Under the pieces are notes generated by a model. It ran no database searches and was not told the origin of the DNA. It saw only the letters and a program-made list of their open reading frames with translations. A stretch of DNA of 64,000 nt, taken from UBA1081 sp045535305 (GTDB lineage Bacteria > Bacillota > Clostridia > Oscillospirales > Acutalibacteraceae). This document shows, one piece after another, positions 1-9,638 of this stretch. The translations under genes were made by a program, and so were the position numbers. Position 1 is the stretch's first letter, and the number at the start of each line of letters is the position of its first letter. The DNA is taken from assembly GCA_045535305.1 (NCBI GenBank), contig JAZSLJ010000069.1:1-64000 (forward strand), read 5' to 3'.

Positions 1-31
1 CTCGACGTACCTTTGTACGCCTTCGGGTATA

Positions 32-136
32 CAAAATCAATGCAAAAGCATTGATTTTGCTCGTTTTGTCCGTTCTTCATCTTTTTTCCCTATCCCCTTA
101 AAATGAGCTGTAAAAAAACTTTCGTTTTTTTACAGC
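32..136. other. Two strong hairpins upstream of the first gene
   Basis: Positions 32-59 form a perfect 12-bp stem (CAAAATCAATGC arms) with an AAAA loop. Positions 107-136 form a perfect 13-bp stem (GCTGTAAAAAAAC arms) with a TTTC loop. The second, followed by a pyrimidine-rich stretch, may end transcription coming from outside the window. No coding sequence is visible in 1-224. Confidence 0.55.
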
Positions 137-161
137 CCCCTATTTATACATAAGGATATGC

Positions 162-190
162 TTTACTTTGTTATTTGTTTGTGTTAAAAT
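162..190 (+). promoter_or_regulatory. Candidate promoter for the Gfo/Idh gene
   Basis: TTTACT (162-167) and TAAAAT (185-190) are spaced 17 bp and lie 34 bp before the ATG, which has the ribosome binding site CGGAGG. The -35 box is weak, so this is a moderate call. Confidence 0.4.
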
Positions 191-224
191 GTTTTTGATT
201 TATACAAACTTTCGGAGGTAAATT

Positions 225-1169
225 ATGTTAAAGATTGGTCTTGTAGGTGTGGGCGGTATAAGCGGTGCTCACATTCCCGCATGGGATTCAATGGAAGATG
301 CCGAGCTTGTGGCATTGTGTGATATACGCAGCGAAAGAATGGAAAAATATGCGGATAAGCGTCATTATACCGATTTTGATGAAATGCTTGACAATGAAGA
401 ATTTGATATTATAGACATTTGTCTGCCTACATATCTTCACGCAGATTATGCAATCAAGGCTATGGAAAGGGGTATAAATGTTATATGTGAAAAGCCCATT
501 TCTCTTAAAGCTGAGGATATTGACAGGGTTTATGGTGCCGCAGAGAAACACAATGTTAAATTTATGGTGGCACAGGTGCTTCGTTTCTGGCCCGAATACG
601 AGCTTCTTAAAGAGATTTATGAAACTAAGAAATACGGCAGACTGCTTTCCGGCACAATGACAAGACTTGGCTGTTACCCCAAATGGAGCTGGGACGGCTG
701 GATGATGGACGAAAAAAGAAGCGGTCTTGTACCCTTTGATCTGCATATCCACGACCTTGATTTTATGGTTTATGCCTTCGGCAAGCCCGAGGTTAAATAT
801 CAGTTCCGTTCAAAATTGCCCGATCAGGATTTTATCAGCCTGAGCTATGATTTCGGCGATTTTACTGTTAATACAGAGGCTTCATGGTATGCAACCTGTT
901 ATCCTTTTACCGCACAGTTCCGTTTCCAGTTTGAAAACGCTCTTGTTGCAAACGAGAACGGAAAAATGGTTATTTACTGCCGCGATGATGTAAAAATTGA
1001 CCTTTCACAGGATGCAGAGGGCGACACAGGCAGTATCAATCTTCCCAAGAGCGATGCTTACGCAAACGAGATAAGATATTTTGCCGATTGCGTTAAAAAC
1101 GGCACTCCCGTTGATAAGGTTAGACCCGATGAATTAATATGTGTGCTTGATATTCTTAACAATATCTGA
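225..1169 (+). CDS. Gfo/Idh/MocA family oxidoreductase
   Basis: This is a soluble NAD(P)-dependent sugar or polyol dehydrogenase-type protein of 314 residues, slightly short for the family (usually about 330-390). The N-terminal Rossmann fold shows the dinucleotide loop GVGGIS at residues 8-13 and a strand ending in CDIRSER. The family EKP signature is at residues 89-91, and a typical C-terminal substrate-binding sheet domain follows. The ATG follows a good CGGAGG site. The DUF4838 gene begins 31 bp downstream and is probably cotranscribed, which suggests a role in oxidising or epimerising a sugar released from a glycan. The actual substrate cannot be read from sequence. Family assignment is firm and function is open. 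Confidence 0.85.
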   Translation: MLKIGLVGVGGISGAHIPAWDSMEDAELVALCDIRSERMEKYADKRHYTDFDEMLDNEEFDIIDICLPTYLHADYAIKAMERGINVICEKPISLKAEDIDRVYGAAEKHNVKFMVAQVLRFWPEYELLKEIYETKKYGRLLSGTMTRLGCYPKWSWDGWMMDEKRSGLVPFDLHIHDLDFMVYAFGKPEVKYQFRSKLPDQDFISLSYDFGDFTVNTEASWYATCYPFTAQFRFQFENALVANENGKMVIYCRDDVKIDLSQDAEGDTGSINLPKSDAYANEIRYFADCVKNGTPVDKVRPDELICVLDILNNI

Positions 1170-1200
1170 TGTGTATCAGAACGGTAACGGAGGTTAGTGT

Positions 1201-3084
1201 ATGAGCTACATAAAAGGCTTTTTTGCTTTTGTTCAGGTGATTTTATACATCGTCGGCGTTATTCCCGTAAGCTACGACATAAATTACGGCGGCAACGAGT
1301 ATATCGCACCTGAAATAAATGAGGAAATGTATATAGCAGAAAACGGCAATACGGATTTTGTTATTGTAACGGCTGATGATCCCGATGAATGTATACAGAC
1401 TGCTGTAACCGAAATGCAGACTTATCTTGAAAAAATCTGCGGTGCAGAGTTTGATTATGTCAGGGAATCCGAATTCTCAGGCGGTAAAGCAATCTTTATA
1501 GGCGAAACACAGCTTGAAAAGGGTATTGTTGATATTGACCGTGATTCAATAAAGGCAGACGGCTTTAGACTTTATTCCGACGGTGATTACCTTGTTATTG
1601 CAGGCGCAGATTCAAGAGGTACTCTTTACGGTGTTTATACATTTCTTGAGGAATATCTGGGCGTGCGTTGGTTTACACCCGCACTTGAGGTTGTACCCGA
1701 AGGTAAAGATATTGTAATTGATGCAAGTATTGACCGCACTGTTGAGCCCTCTTTTGCGGTAAGACGTAATTCTCCCGCAGATGCAACGGATGAATACAGA
1801 GCAAAGCATAAGGTTAATGTATCATTCCATTATGAAGCAAAAGAATACGGCGGAGCGATAAATTACGTTCTCTGGGACGTTACGCTTGATAAACTTGTTC
1901 CCGATGCACTTTTCAGTGAGCATCCCGAGTATTTTGCTATGAATCCCGACGGCACAAGAACAACTGACCACGTATGTCTTTCACATCCCGATGTGCTTGA
2001 TATTGCAGTTGAAAATGCAAGAAACGCAATCCTTTCCTGCGAAAGAAATGCGGAGTATATTCACATCGGTCAGAAGGATAATTCAAACTACTGCCATTGT
2101 GAAGCTTGCGAAAAGCTTTACGAGGAATACGGTAGTGTGTCTGCTCCAACTATTATTTTTACAAATGCATTTGCAGATGCTCTTGACGATGAATTTCCCT
2201 ATATGACTTTCACATTCTATGCATACGGTGAAACAGACCGCCCGCCTGTAAAAGGTGATCTCAGATGCAACAGTAATGTTGTGCCGGTACTTTGTCAGCT
2301 TCACAGAGCCTGCAGAAGCCATCCTTTAACAGAATGCGGAGCAATAGATGAGCAGAATCCCACCTTTGACTCACTTTTTGTTGAAAAAGAAACTATGGTT
2401 GCAAATGACCATAAAAGATGGACTGAAATTGCAGACAGAACATTTATCTATGATTACACAATCAATTTTGTAAATGTTGCAATGTTTTTCTCAAACTTTG
2501 AAACAATGCAGTCTACAATGAAATATATGCACGATATCGGAATAACCGGTTATGTGTATAACTGCGGCGACGGACATTATGCGGCGTTCAATGAATTGAG
2601 AAATTATCTGCTCAGTAAATTGCAGTGGGACGTAAATGCTGACGTTGAGTATCATATGATGGATTTCCTCAAAGCATACTACGGCGAAGCGGCAGCTCCT
2701 TATATGAAAGAAATTATTGACGTGCAGACGGCTCATACAAAGGCAACAGCTCACGGTTTTGACTTCTCGTGGCATTATCAGGCAGGATTTTATTCACCTC
2801 AGGGTGTTAATAAGCTTGATGAGCTTTGGAATGCCGCTCTTTCTGCAGATATTACCGAAGAACAGATGTTTAACGTTGAGGTTGCAAATTTAAGCTGGGA
2901 GTACTTTAAGGCAAACCAGTTTATAGGCGAGTATTCATTCCTCAACCCTTTCAGAATGATGAAAAACGAGGAGCTTTACGATTCATTCAAAGCGCACGGA
3001 ATTGACAGAGTTTCATCCTTTGGTCTGATTCCTCAGGATAAGGAAAACGTTGATTTTATGCTCAGACCTTTTAATTGGAAATGA
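1201..3084 (+). CDS. DUF4838 / GH20b-like N-domain protein, putative glycosidase
   Basis: A 627-residue protein. A hydrophobic N-terminal segment (about residues 5-24, FAFVQVILYIVGVIPVS) could be a signal peptide or anchor, so export is possible. Residues about 50-175 resemble the small domain that precedes catalytic barrels in GH20 and GH67 enzymes (motif YGVYTFLEEYLGVRWFTP). The middle is typical of DUF4838, with CLSHPDVLDIA and IHIGQKDNSNYCHCEAC. DUF4838 proteins are suspected glycoside hydrolases without a settled substrate. The ATG follows GGAGG by 7 bp. It is the second gene of a probable two-gene unit with the oxidoreductase and ends at a bidirectional terminator. A distant functional relative is encoded at 20439-22622. 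Confidence 0.75.
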   Translation: MSYIKGFFAFVQVILYIVGVIPVSYDINYGGNEYIAPEINEEMYIAENGNTDFVIVTADDPDECIQTAVTEMQTYLEKICGAEFDYVRESEFSGGKAIFIGETQLEKGIVDIDRDSIKADGFRLYSDGDYLVIAGADSRGTLYGVYTFLEEYLGVRWFTPALEVVPEGKDIVIDASIDRTVEPSFAVRRNSPADATDEYRAKHKVNVSFHYEAKEYGGAINYVLWDVTLDKLVPDALFSEHPEYFAMNPDGTRTTDHVCLSHPDVLDIAVENARNAILSCERNAEYIHIGQKDNSNYCHCEACEKLYEEYGSVSAPTIIFTNAFADALDDEFPYMTFTFYAYGETDRPPVKGDLRCNSNVVPVLCQLHRACRSHPLTECGAIDEQNPTFDSLFVEKETMVANDHKRWTEIADRTFIYDYTINFVNVAMFFSNFETMQSTMKYMHDIGITGYVYNCGDGHYAAFNELRNYLLSKLQWDVNADVEYHMMDFLKAYYGEAAAPYMKEIIDVQTAHTKATAHGFDFSWHYQAGFYSPQGVNKLDELWNAALSADITEEQMFNVEVANLSWEYFKANQFIGEYSFLNPFRMMKNEELYDSFKAHGIDRVSSFGLIPQDKENVDFMLRPFNWK

Positions 3085-3110
3085 GTAAACAGACTTGATA
3101 ATATTAAATT

Positions 3111-3146
3111 AATCCCGATAAATCCTGTGTGAGATTTATCGGGATT
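3111..3146. terminator. Bidirectional intrinsic terminator
   Basis: A perfect 14-bp stem (AATCCCGATAAATC arms) with an 8-nt loop sits between two convergent genes, with A/T-rich tracts on both sides. It can serve the DUF4838 gene and the acyl-CoA synthetase gene. Confidence 0.85.
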
Positions 3147-3151
3147 ATATT

Positions 3152-4828
3152 TTATTCAGCCTTAGCTTCTTCTTCAAGCTCTCTGTATGCAACCTTGCCC
3201 ACAAGTGTTCGGGGCAGTTCTTTTTTAAACACTATTTCTTTGGGTACGGAGTAAAAATCAAGGTATTCCTTGCAGTATTTTATGATTTTTTCTTTTTCGG
3301 CGTCGGATTCGTCTGCATTATTTCTAAGCACCACATAAGCACGCACTTTTTGCATTTTATATGGGTCGTGTACACCTATTGCGCAGGAGTAAGCTATATC
3401 GGGATGACTGTCCAGCACCTTTTCAACCTGCGACGGATATACGTTGTATCCGCTTGAAATAATCATACGCTTCATCCGCTGTTTAAAATATACAAATCCG
3501 TCTTTATCCATACTGCCGATATCTGCCGTAAACAGCCATGTCGTGCCGTTTTCATCCGTACGCAGAGTTGATTCGTTTTCATCATCGTGTTCCAGATAAC
3601 CCAGCATAAGTGTAGGCCCTGAAATGATAATTTCTCCGTCTTTGCCGAAAGGTAATTCATTGAACGTACCCGGCTCAACGATTTTGTAAACCATATCTCT
3701 CAGCGGCAGACCTATACTGCCTTCCTTTGCCCTGTCTATGGGCGTAACACAGCTTGCGGTAACACATTCCGTAAGACCGTAGCCTTCACGAATCTGTATA
3801 TTTGCATTGTGATCTTTAAGGAATTTGTCAAAACGCTTTTTAAGTTCGGGATTCAATGCATCACCGCCCGAAAATACACCGTAAAGGAACGATAAATCGG
3901 CTTTTCTGAACACGTCAACCTCTAAAAGTCCCTCGTAAAGCGTGGGAACACCCGCAATAAAATTAGGCTTTTTCTTGACTACGTCTTTTGCGTAGCTTTC
4001 CTTGGTGAATTGGGGAATTAGTATGCATTTTGCGCCGTTTTCAAGTACCGTGTGAATTCCTATGCCTAAGCCGAAACCGTGAAAAACGGGCATTACTGAA
4101 AGAAATGACACCTTGTCGTCAAGGGTACAGCCTGTGATGTCCGCAACCTGATAACCAAGTGCGTTGAAATTAAAATCCGAAAGTCTTATGCCCTTTGGTG
4201 TACCGCTTGTGCCGCCGCTGTAAAGGATAACGGCGGTTTTTGTTTTGTCATACTCAACGGGCGGAAGCTTTGATATGTCGCCTGTTTTTACAAATTCCGA
4301 CCATACCAAATCGCCCTTTCTTGTGGGGAATTTTGTGTAGTCTTTGCCCTTTAATGCAACGTAGGCAATTTTTTTAATAAGTCCAAGCTCTTCCTGTATT
4401 CTTGCGGTGATGATTTTAACAGGTCTGCCTGTTTCATTAACAGCATTAAGCACTTTTTCGTAAAATAAATCCAACGTGAGTATCATTTTGCTGTCTGAAT
4501 AATTAAGGTAGTATGTGATGTTTTTTTGCGAAGAAAGAGGATGTATCATACTTGCCACAGCACCGATTCTGTTGAGGGCGTAAAGACATATCACCGCCTG
4601 GGGAGCGTTGGGCATACATATTGTAATAACATCATTTTTGCGTATACCTATATTATAAAATGCTGCCGCCGCTTCGTCAATTTTTTCAATGAAACGGGTG
4701 TAATTTGTTTCTTTACCCTGAAAATCGTATGCAACCGACTTTGGTTTCAGCTTTGCCGCCATTTTTACGGCAGAATACATTGTCATTTGCGGATAGGGTC
4801 TGCCTGTCGCCGAGTTTGCTTGCTTCAT
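3152..4828 (-). CDS. AMP-forming acyl-CoA synthetase (ANL superfamily)
   Basis: A 558-residue adenylate-forming ligase that would activate a fatty or other carboxylic acid to acyl-AMP and then acyl-CoA. The phosphate-binding motif LYSGGTSGTPKG lies near residue 205. The adenine motif GYGLTECVT, the TADIGSMD hinge region and the C-terminal PRTLVGKVAYREL with the catalytic lysine are all visible, so it looks intact. Length matches long- or medium-chain acyl-CoA synthetases (about 500-560). The start is supported by GGAGG 8 bp upstream. It stands alone on its strand, separated from the next minus gene by a 360-bp gap holding a repeat element. Chain-length preference cannot be inferred. Confidence 0.88.
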   Translation of the reverse strand: MKQANSATGRPYPQMTMYSAVKMAAKLKPKSVAYDFQGKETNYTRFIEKIDEAAAAFYNIGIRKNDVITICMPNAPQAVICLYALNRIGAVASMIHPLSSQKNITYYLNYSDSKMILTLDLFYEKVLNAVNETGRPVKIITARIQEELGLIKKIAYVALKGKDYTKFPTRKGDLVWSEFVKTGDISKLPPVEYDKTKTAVILYSGGTSGTPKGIRLSDFNFNALGYQVADITGCTLDDKVSFLSVMPVFHGFGLGIGIHTVLENGAKCILIPQFTKESYAKDVVKKKPNFIAGVPTLYEGLLEVDVFRKADLSFLYGVFSGGDALNPELKKRFDKFLKDHNANIQIREGYGLTECVTASCVTPIDRAKEGSIGLPLRDMVYKIVEPGTFNELPFGKDGEIIISGPTLMLGYLEHDDENESTLRTDENGTTWLFTADIGSMDKDGFVYFKQRMKRMIISSGYNVYPSQVEKVLDSHPDIAYSCAIGVHDPYKMQKVRAYVVLRNNADESDAEKEKIIKYCKEYLDFYSVPKEIVFKKELPRTLVGKVAYRELEEEAKAE

Positions 4829-4974
4829 AAAATTCCTCCGTTTGATTAATACTATGATAACATCTGAATCTTAAAATAAAGTTAAATTTTTACATTTTTT
4901 ATGCAAAGTTAATTCTATCCTACTGTTAAATTGTTCCCATTGTATAACTTATGATTCCTGCGGAAAGTATAAAT

Positions 4975-5109
4975 AAACAATAATTTATCTAATTAACAAT
5001 GTACAATGTATAATGTACAATGGTGGAAAGGGCTTCGCCCTTTAACCCGATTTTTATGATTCAATAATTGTACATTGTACATTGTAAATTGTACATTAAA
5101 TTATTGTTT
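4975..5109 (+). repeat. 135-bp MITE-like element, copy 1
   Basis: It is bounded by a perfect 13-bp terminal inverted repeat (AAACAATAATTTA ... TAAATTATTGTTT). Each arm carries short tandem units of the type GTACAAT/ATTGTAC. The centre is a hairpin (AAAGGGC TTC GCCCTTT). Copy 2 at 25558-25692 is the same length and almost identical in reverse complement, differing only in the order of the tandem units in one arm. The element has no coding capacity. Confidence 0.85.
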
Positions 5110-5150
5110 TTTTATCAACTAATGCTGCAATCCCGTAAACAGCAAAAAAA

Positions 5151-5169
5151 CCGGCAGAAAAACTGCCGG
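5151..5169 (-). terminator. Terminator of the membrane-protein gene
   Basis: The stem CCGGCAG/CTGCCGG has a 5-nt loop and, read on the minus strand, is followed by a run of seven T. It lies 20 bp past the stop codon of the gene at 5189-6676. Confidence 0.85.
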
Positions 5170-5188
5170 CATTTTTATGAATAATTAA

Positions 5189-6676
5189 TTATTCTGTAAT
5201 TTCTTTCGTTTGCTTTTTGTTTTTGACAAGGGTAGCTATTGTCTGACAAACTATAAGCACAAAAATCAGCTGAACTGCAAAAGGAGCCACAAGCTCGTTT
5301 GCGTTATGAACGGTATAAATTTCAATACTTTCAAACATCGCACTGAAATCCTGACCGTCAAACCAGAACCATTCGGGCAACGGTGAAACAAGCAGTGTAA
5401 AGGCTGCCAAATAAATCCAATCAGTTGCTTTGTGCTGTTGTTCAGCCAAGAGCAGTATAAGGGGAATGAATACAAGCAATAAAATCGCATTCGGCTCGGC
5501 AGGTACAAGGTTTACTATAAGATATACAGCCGCCGCCGCTTTCTGCCATGCAGAGGGAAGAATTATTATACAAGCCAGTGCGATAATCCAGAATACTGCG
5601 GGGATTACATAAAGCAGAACTGTATTTTCTATGCCTGCAAATCTTAAAATGCCTGAAATCGCAAGATTTTCAATGGGTGTCTCCTCTGGCAGTCTGAAAA
5701 GATTTGATATATACATTCCAAGACAGTCAAAGCCAGTGAATATTGCGGGTGCAACAAACAGCACAACCGAATAAACCAATGTTTTAATAAAATCGGCAGG
5801 TACTTTTTTGCCTTTTGAAATAAGGAGCAGAGCAAAAATCAGCGTATATGGTGTGATTGCGGCAGATATTGCCAATGCAAGAAGTGAAAACTCCCTTGCG
5901 GCACGTTTTTCGCTGTCGCGGAAAGCGATAAAGAACATTACAAGAGCATAGCTCAGACCTACGATATTGCCTAATTTTATGCAGTACAGGGTGGGGTATG
6001 AAACTACAAGCAGATATGCAACAATTTCGTTAAGAAATCTTCTGCCGTTGCGTCTTAAAACATTTCTGTTAACTCTGTAAATAAGAACTATCAGCATCAT
6101 AAGAATGATAAGATAGCAGTAAATAAATGTCTGATTTTTAGACATCTGTATAAGTGTAGCGAAGCCTGCCGAATGAATATACTTTGTGGGCATAAATTGG
6201 GCAAGTATGTAAAATATTAACAGCGCCATAGGTGAAAATTCGGAAGCGCTCCGTATAAAATTTTTACTGCCCGCATCGCGCAGAGTGTTAAGATAATCGA
6301 AAAAATGGAATGTTTCTGCGGTGTTTGTGTTTTCGCTGTGAAGCATATGACCCAATGTTACACCGTCGGACAAAAGCGCCATAATAAAACTGCTTATACT
6401 GAATATTGCAGAAATCGCAATAAAGGCTCTGATCATATGTGTAGCTGTTGAATTGTTAAGCTTTTTTGCAAGAGGCTTTTTGAAAATAATGGGCAAAATA
6501 ACAACAGCCGCACTGAATGCCGCCATAACTATGGCAACAGGGCATTGTGCAAGATAATCGAAAAAATTGCTCCATGATTTTGCTGTTGACGCATTTACAT
6601 CTGCGGCAAAGCAGGTTGTTGTACAGGAGAACAATGCTGTTATCATAATTGCAAAAGATGTTAACTTTTTTTTCAT
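5189..6676 (-). CDS. Polytopic membrane protein of unknown function
   Basis: A protein of 495 residues. The chosen ATG at 6676 follows AAAGGAG by 9 bp; a longer reading frame to 6754 exists but has no ribosome binding site. Residues 1-25 look like a cleavable signal (MKKKLTSFAIMITALFSC, then FAADV). At least ten hydrophobic segments follow, separated by short basic loops, including long stretches such as LIILMMLIVLIYRV and VYLIVNLVPAEPNAILLLVFIPLILLL. The architecture resembles GT-C type glycosyltransferases or DUF2029-like mannosyltransferases, but I see no diagnostic DxD or ExD loop that would prove this. The neighbour on the other strand is a YfhO-type glycosyltransferase, which makes an envelope-glycan role plausible but unproven. 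Confidence 0.7.
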   Translation of the reverse strand: MKKKLTSFAIMITALFSCTTTCFAADVNASTAKSWSNFFDYLAQCPVAIVMAAFSAAVVILPIIFKKPLAKKLNNSTATHMIRAFIAISAIFSISSFIMALLSDGVTLGHMLHSENTNTAETFHFFDYLNTLRDAGSKNFIRSASEFSPMALLIFYILAQFMPTKYIHSAGFATLIQMSKNQTFIYCYLIILMMLIVLIYRVNRNVLRRNGRRFLNEIVAYLLVVSYPTLYCIKLGNIVGLSYALVMFFIAFRDSEKRAAREFSLLALAISAAITPYTLIFALLLISKGKKVPADFIKTLVYSVVLFVAPAIFTGFDCLGMYISNLFRLPEETPIENLAISGILRFAGIENTVLLYVIPAVFWIIALACIIILPSAWQKAAAAVYLIVNLVPAEPNAILLLVFIPLILLLAEQQHKATDWIYLAAFTLLVSPLPEWFWFDGQDFSAMFESIEIYTVHNANELVAPFAVQLIFVLIVCQTIATLVKNKKQTKEITE

Positions 6677-6795
6677 AAAAGATGCTCCTTTAGGAATCCT
6701 TTTCGTTATCATACTCTTTAATCTACCATAAAAAGACATTAAAATCAATAGCACAATTTAAATAAAATAAATATATAAAATAAAATGGAATATTC

Positions 6796-6825
6796 TTGAC
6801 TAAATATAGTATGTTGTGGTATTCT
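6796..6825 (+). promoter_or_regulatory. Candidate promoter of the yfhO-rfb operon
   Basis: TTGACT (6796-6801) and TATTCT (6820-6825) are separated by 18 bp. They lie 66 bp before the TTG start of the YfhO gene, in the divergent gap. Confidence 0.5.
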
Positions 6826-6891
6826 TTATCTGTATAGTTCTAATCTGTTAAAAAATTGTTACTGAATTGTAAACTCCGGAGATGAATACTT

Positions 6892-9609
6892 TTGGCTGAC
6901 AGCAAAAAAAGAGAAGCTTTATTTAAAATTTTGCCTTATGTAATAACGGAACTTATCAGCGTTGCCGTTATTCTTGTGATATACGCAATAAACGGAATAT
7001 ATCCTTTTGGAGCAGGTAGCGCAGTATGCGACGATATGGTTCAGCAGACCATTTCAAACTACACTTATTTCTGGGATTATCTTCATTCCGGATTTGACAA
7101 ATCTCTTTTGCTCAACTGGGAAACAGCCGCAGGCGCACAAGTGCTTACAACAGGCTTTTACATATTAAAGCCCTGGGAAATCGTTTTTACTCTGCTTTGC
7201 CCACGCGACGGCATAGTCAGCGGTATTCCGTTCCTTATCATATTTAAAATCACAATGGCGGCACTTTCAATGGTGTTTTTCCTGCGTAAAGAGTTTAAAA
7301 TCAACCCCTATTGGCAGGTAATTTTAAGTATATCTTATGCGTTCAGCGCGTTCATTCTCATTTATTACACAAATATGGGTTGGATAGACGCGGCATTTAT
7401 GTTCCCGTTCCTTATAGCGGCACTGTTGCATATGTTCAGAACAGGCAAATGGATGCCCTATGTGCTTATGCTTACATATACGCTCCTGTTGTCCATTTAC
7501 ATATCCTATATGGTGTTTATGTTCCTGTTCTTTATGGGCTTTTTGTATCTTGCATTCATTCAGCCCAAGGATACAAGAAAGCTTACCATCGTGCGTTTTG
7601 GCGTAACGTCCGTGCTTTCAATCGCGGCGTCGGCAGTTATAAACGTTCCGACAGTATTTTATATGTTCCAGTCTACAAGATACGAAATCAAGAGTGAGGA
7701 AACAACTCTTGACACTATTTTAAAGATTTTCCTTACGGACACCACCTATTCAACAACAAAGCTTACACTTGTTCTGCTTGTTACGGCTATGTTTGTATCG
7801 TTCCTTGTAATTCTCGGCGTTCATTTCAAAGAGCATAAAAAAGAATGTGCATTTTTCGGTTTGTCCGTGCTTTTACTCGTTATTCCCGTATTCTGTGAGA
7901 ACGTAAATCTTATCTGGCATTTGGGTTCATACGTGGGCTTCCCGTTGAGATATATGTATATGCTCATATTTATGCTCGTCTGTGTTGCGGCGTATGTACT
8001 GCAGAATCTTGACGACGTTGTATTCTCCGTAAAAGGCAAAGGCGTTATAGCTCTTATCGTACCGGCAATAGGCTGTGCGGCAGGGGGAATATATCTGCTC
8101 ATTACAAAAGTGTACGAACAGGTTTCCAGCGTATCGGGTCTTAAATACAACAAGCTTGTTATTGCAGACTGCGAAAAATGGATGTTCATAGCATTTGTAC
8201 TGCTTGCAATATTCTATGTGCTGTGTATGTTTATGGGCGTTAAAAAGGTTGCATACGTTATGGTTGCAGGTGTACTGTTTACTGAAATCGGTCTGCTTGC
8301 AAACGTGTCCTTCGGCACAAATTCCGATACATCCGACAGGTCAAGCATGTACAGTAATGATTTTATTACCGATTCCCTTGAAATGGCAGAGGATTTACAG
8401 CTTGAAAACGATAACCTTTCAAGGATAAAGGATGCAGACATCCGTCTTAACAGTAACTATCCGATGTTTTTTGAATATCCCGCACTTTCAAACTTTACGC
8501 ATCTTGTATCGTCTGATATGACCGCAACGATGGAATCGCTGGGCTATTCGCAGATTTATACAAGAGTGCTTGACAGCGTAGGTACGCTTCTTTCTGATGC
8601 ACTTCTTAACATTAAATACACATTCAGTCAGCGTAAGCTTGATTCCTTTGAGTATGAATATCTTTACGAAATCGGCGACAGTCATCTTTACAAAAACAAT
8701 ATGACCTTACCCGTGGGCTTGCTTGTTTCGCAGGAATTTATGGATATTGACATCGTTAAAAACAACAACGTTTTCAATACCAACAATCAGCTCTATACAG
8801 CTCTTACAGGTAAAACGGACAAGCTGTGTACAACCGAAAATTTCAGCCTTGACTGCTCGGAGGACTTTAACAAAACAGTTCACGTTGACGGCACAAAGCA
8901 CGTATATCTTCACATTGATATCGAAAATTCCGTTGAAAACAGAGGCGCGGTAATGGTGCTTATCAACGGCAAAAAGGCAGATCTTACGTATCTTGGCGAC
9001 GATACTAATTATAACTATCCAAACAATTTCCACAACGAGCTTATTGACCTCGGCGTGAGAACTGACGAGGATATTGAAATTGCGATATACGCGATTAAAA
9101 ATGTGGGTAAAGATGTTGCCGTAACGGTCGGATATTTTGATTATACAAAGCTCGATGACCTTTGTGAAATCAACGCAGATAATCACGCAGACGTTACGAC
9201 AGGCGCAAAGAATCTTACCGCAACCGTAACCGTTGAAAATGACGATACATATATGTTCCTGCCCGTTACTTACGACAGAGGCTGGACCTGTACCGTCAAC
9301 GGCGAAGAAGCTGATATTGAAATTGCAATGAGCTCGTTTATGGCTGTTAAGCTCAGCAAGGGCGAAAACACCGTTGAGTTCAGATATCTGCCCTACGGTA
9401 TGAAATTGGGCGTAATAATAACGATAATAACAGTGCTTGTGATATTGGCAATTTACATTATCGAAAAGAAAAAGCCCGTTCCTGACTATGCTTCAAACAC
9501 GTTTTTGAAGATTTTTGAAAAAGTATATTTTATTGCTATGTTAGCGGCAGCAGCAACGGCTTATGCAATTCCCGTTTGCATAACCATAATAAGCAATATA
9601 ACAAAATGA
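6892..9609 (+). CDS. YfhO family membrane glycosyltransferase
   Basis: A 905-residue protein with about 13 hydrophobic segments: eleven or so in residues 1-460, a large extracytoplasmic domain (about 480-830), then one or two C-terminal helices. The first loop has DDMVQQTISNYTYFWDYL, a characteristic YfhO region. YfhO proteins are GT-C-like enzymes; in Bacillus and Listeria relatives they take a sugar from undecaprenyl phosphate and add it to teichoic acid outside the membrane. The start is a TTG, chosen because GGAG lies 10 bp upstream and no ATG fits. It heads the rfb operon, whose last gene encodes a GtrB-like enzyme of the kind that loads such carriers. That makes it the likely final transferase for the deoxysugar made by the operon. 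Confidence 0.85.
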   Translation: MADSKKREALFKILPYVITELISVAVILVIYAINGIYPFGAGSAVCDDMVQQTISNYTYFWDYLHSGFDKSLLLNWETAAGAQVLTTGFYILKPWEIVFTLLCPRDGIVSGIPFLIIFKITMAALSMVFFLRKEFKINPYWQVILSISYAFSAFILIYYTNMGWIDAAFMFPFLIAALLHMFRTGKWMPYVLMLTYTLLLSIYISYMVFMFLFFMGFLYLAFIQPKDTRKLTIVRFGVTSVLSIAASAVINVPTVFYMFQSTRYEIKSEETTLDTILKIFLTDTTYSTTKLTLVLLVTAMFVSFLVILGVHFKEHKKECAFFGLSVLLLVIPVFCENVNLIWHLGSYVGFPLRYMYMLIFMLVCVAAYVLQNLDDVVFSVKGKGVIALIVPAIGCAAGGIYLLITKVYEQVSSVSGLKYNKLVIADCEKWMFIAFVLLAIFYVLCMFMGVKKVAYVMVAGVLFTEIGLLANVSFGTNSDTSDRSSMYSNDFITDSLEMAEDLQLENDNLSRIKDADIRLNSNYPMFFEYPALSNFTHLVSSDMTATMESLGYSQIYTRVLDSVGTLLSDALLNIKYTFSQRKLDSFEYEYLYEIGDSHLYKNNMTLPVGLLVSQEFMDIDIVKNNNVFNTNNQLYTALTGKTDKLCTTENFSLDCSEDFNKTVHVDGTKHVYLHIDIENSVENRGAVMVLINGKKADLTYLGDDTNYNYPNNFHNELIDLGVRTDEDIEIAIYAIKNVGKDVAVTVGYFDYTKLDDLCEINADNHADVTTGAKNLTATVTVENDDTYMFLPVTYDRGWTCTVNGEEADIEIAMSSFMAVKLSKGENTVEFRYLPYGMKLGVIITIITVLVILAIYIIEKKKPVPDYASNTFLKIFEKVYFIAMLAAAATAYAIPVCITIISNITK

Positions 9610-9638
9610 TAAACATAAACAGAAAGGACTGTAAAAAT

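Larger units (their letters stand above)
4829..5188. other. Gene-free 360-bp gap: repeat element plus terminator
   Basis: The gap holds the synthetase leader (4829-4974), a 135-bp inverted-repeat-bounded element (4975-5109) and the terminator of the next minus-strand gene (5151-5169). No small coding sequence with a credible ribosome binding site was seen. Confidence 0.7.

Noticed and set aside
6677..6754. 26-residue N-terminal extension of the minus-strand membrane protein
   Set aside because: The ATG at 6676 has AAAGGAG at proper distance and begins a normal signal peptide. The extension has neither.
8707..9186. Antisense frame of 159 residues in the yfhO gene
   Set aside because: No ribosome binding site, and the composition mirrors the sense strand.
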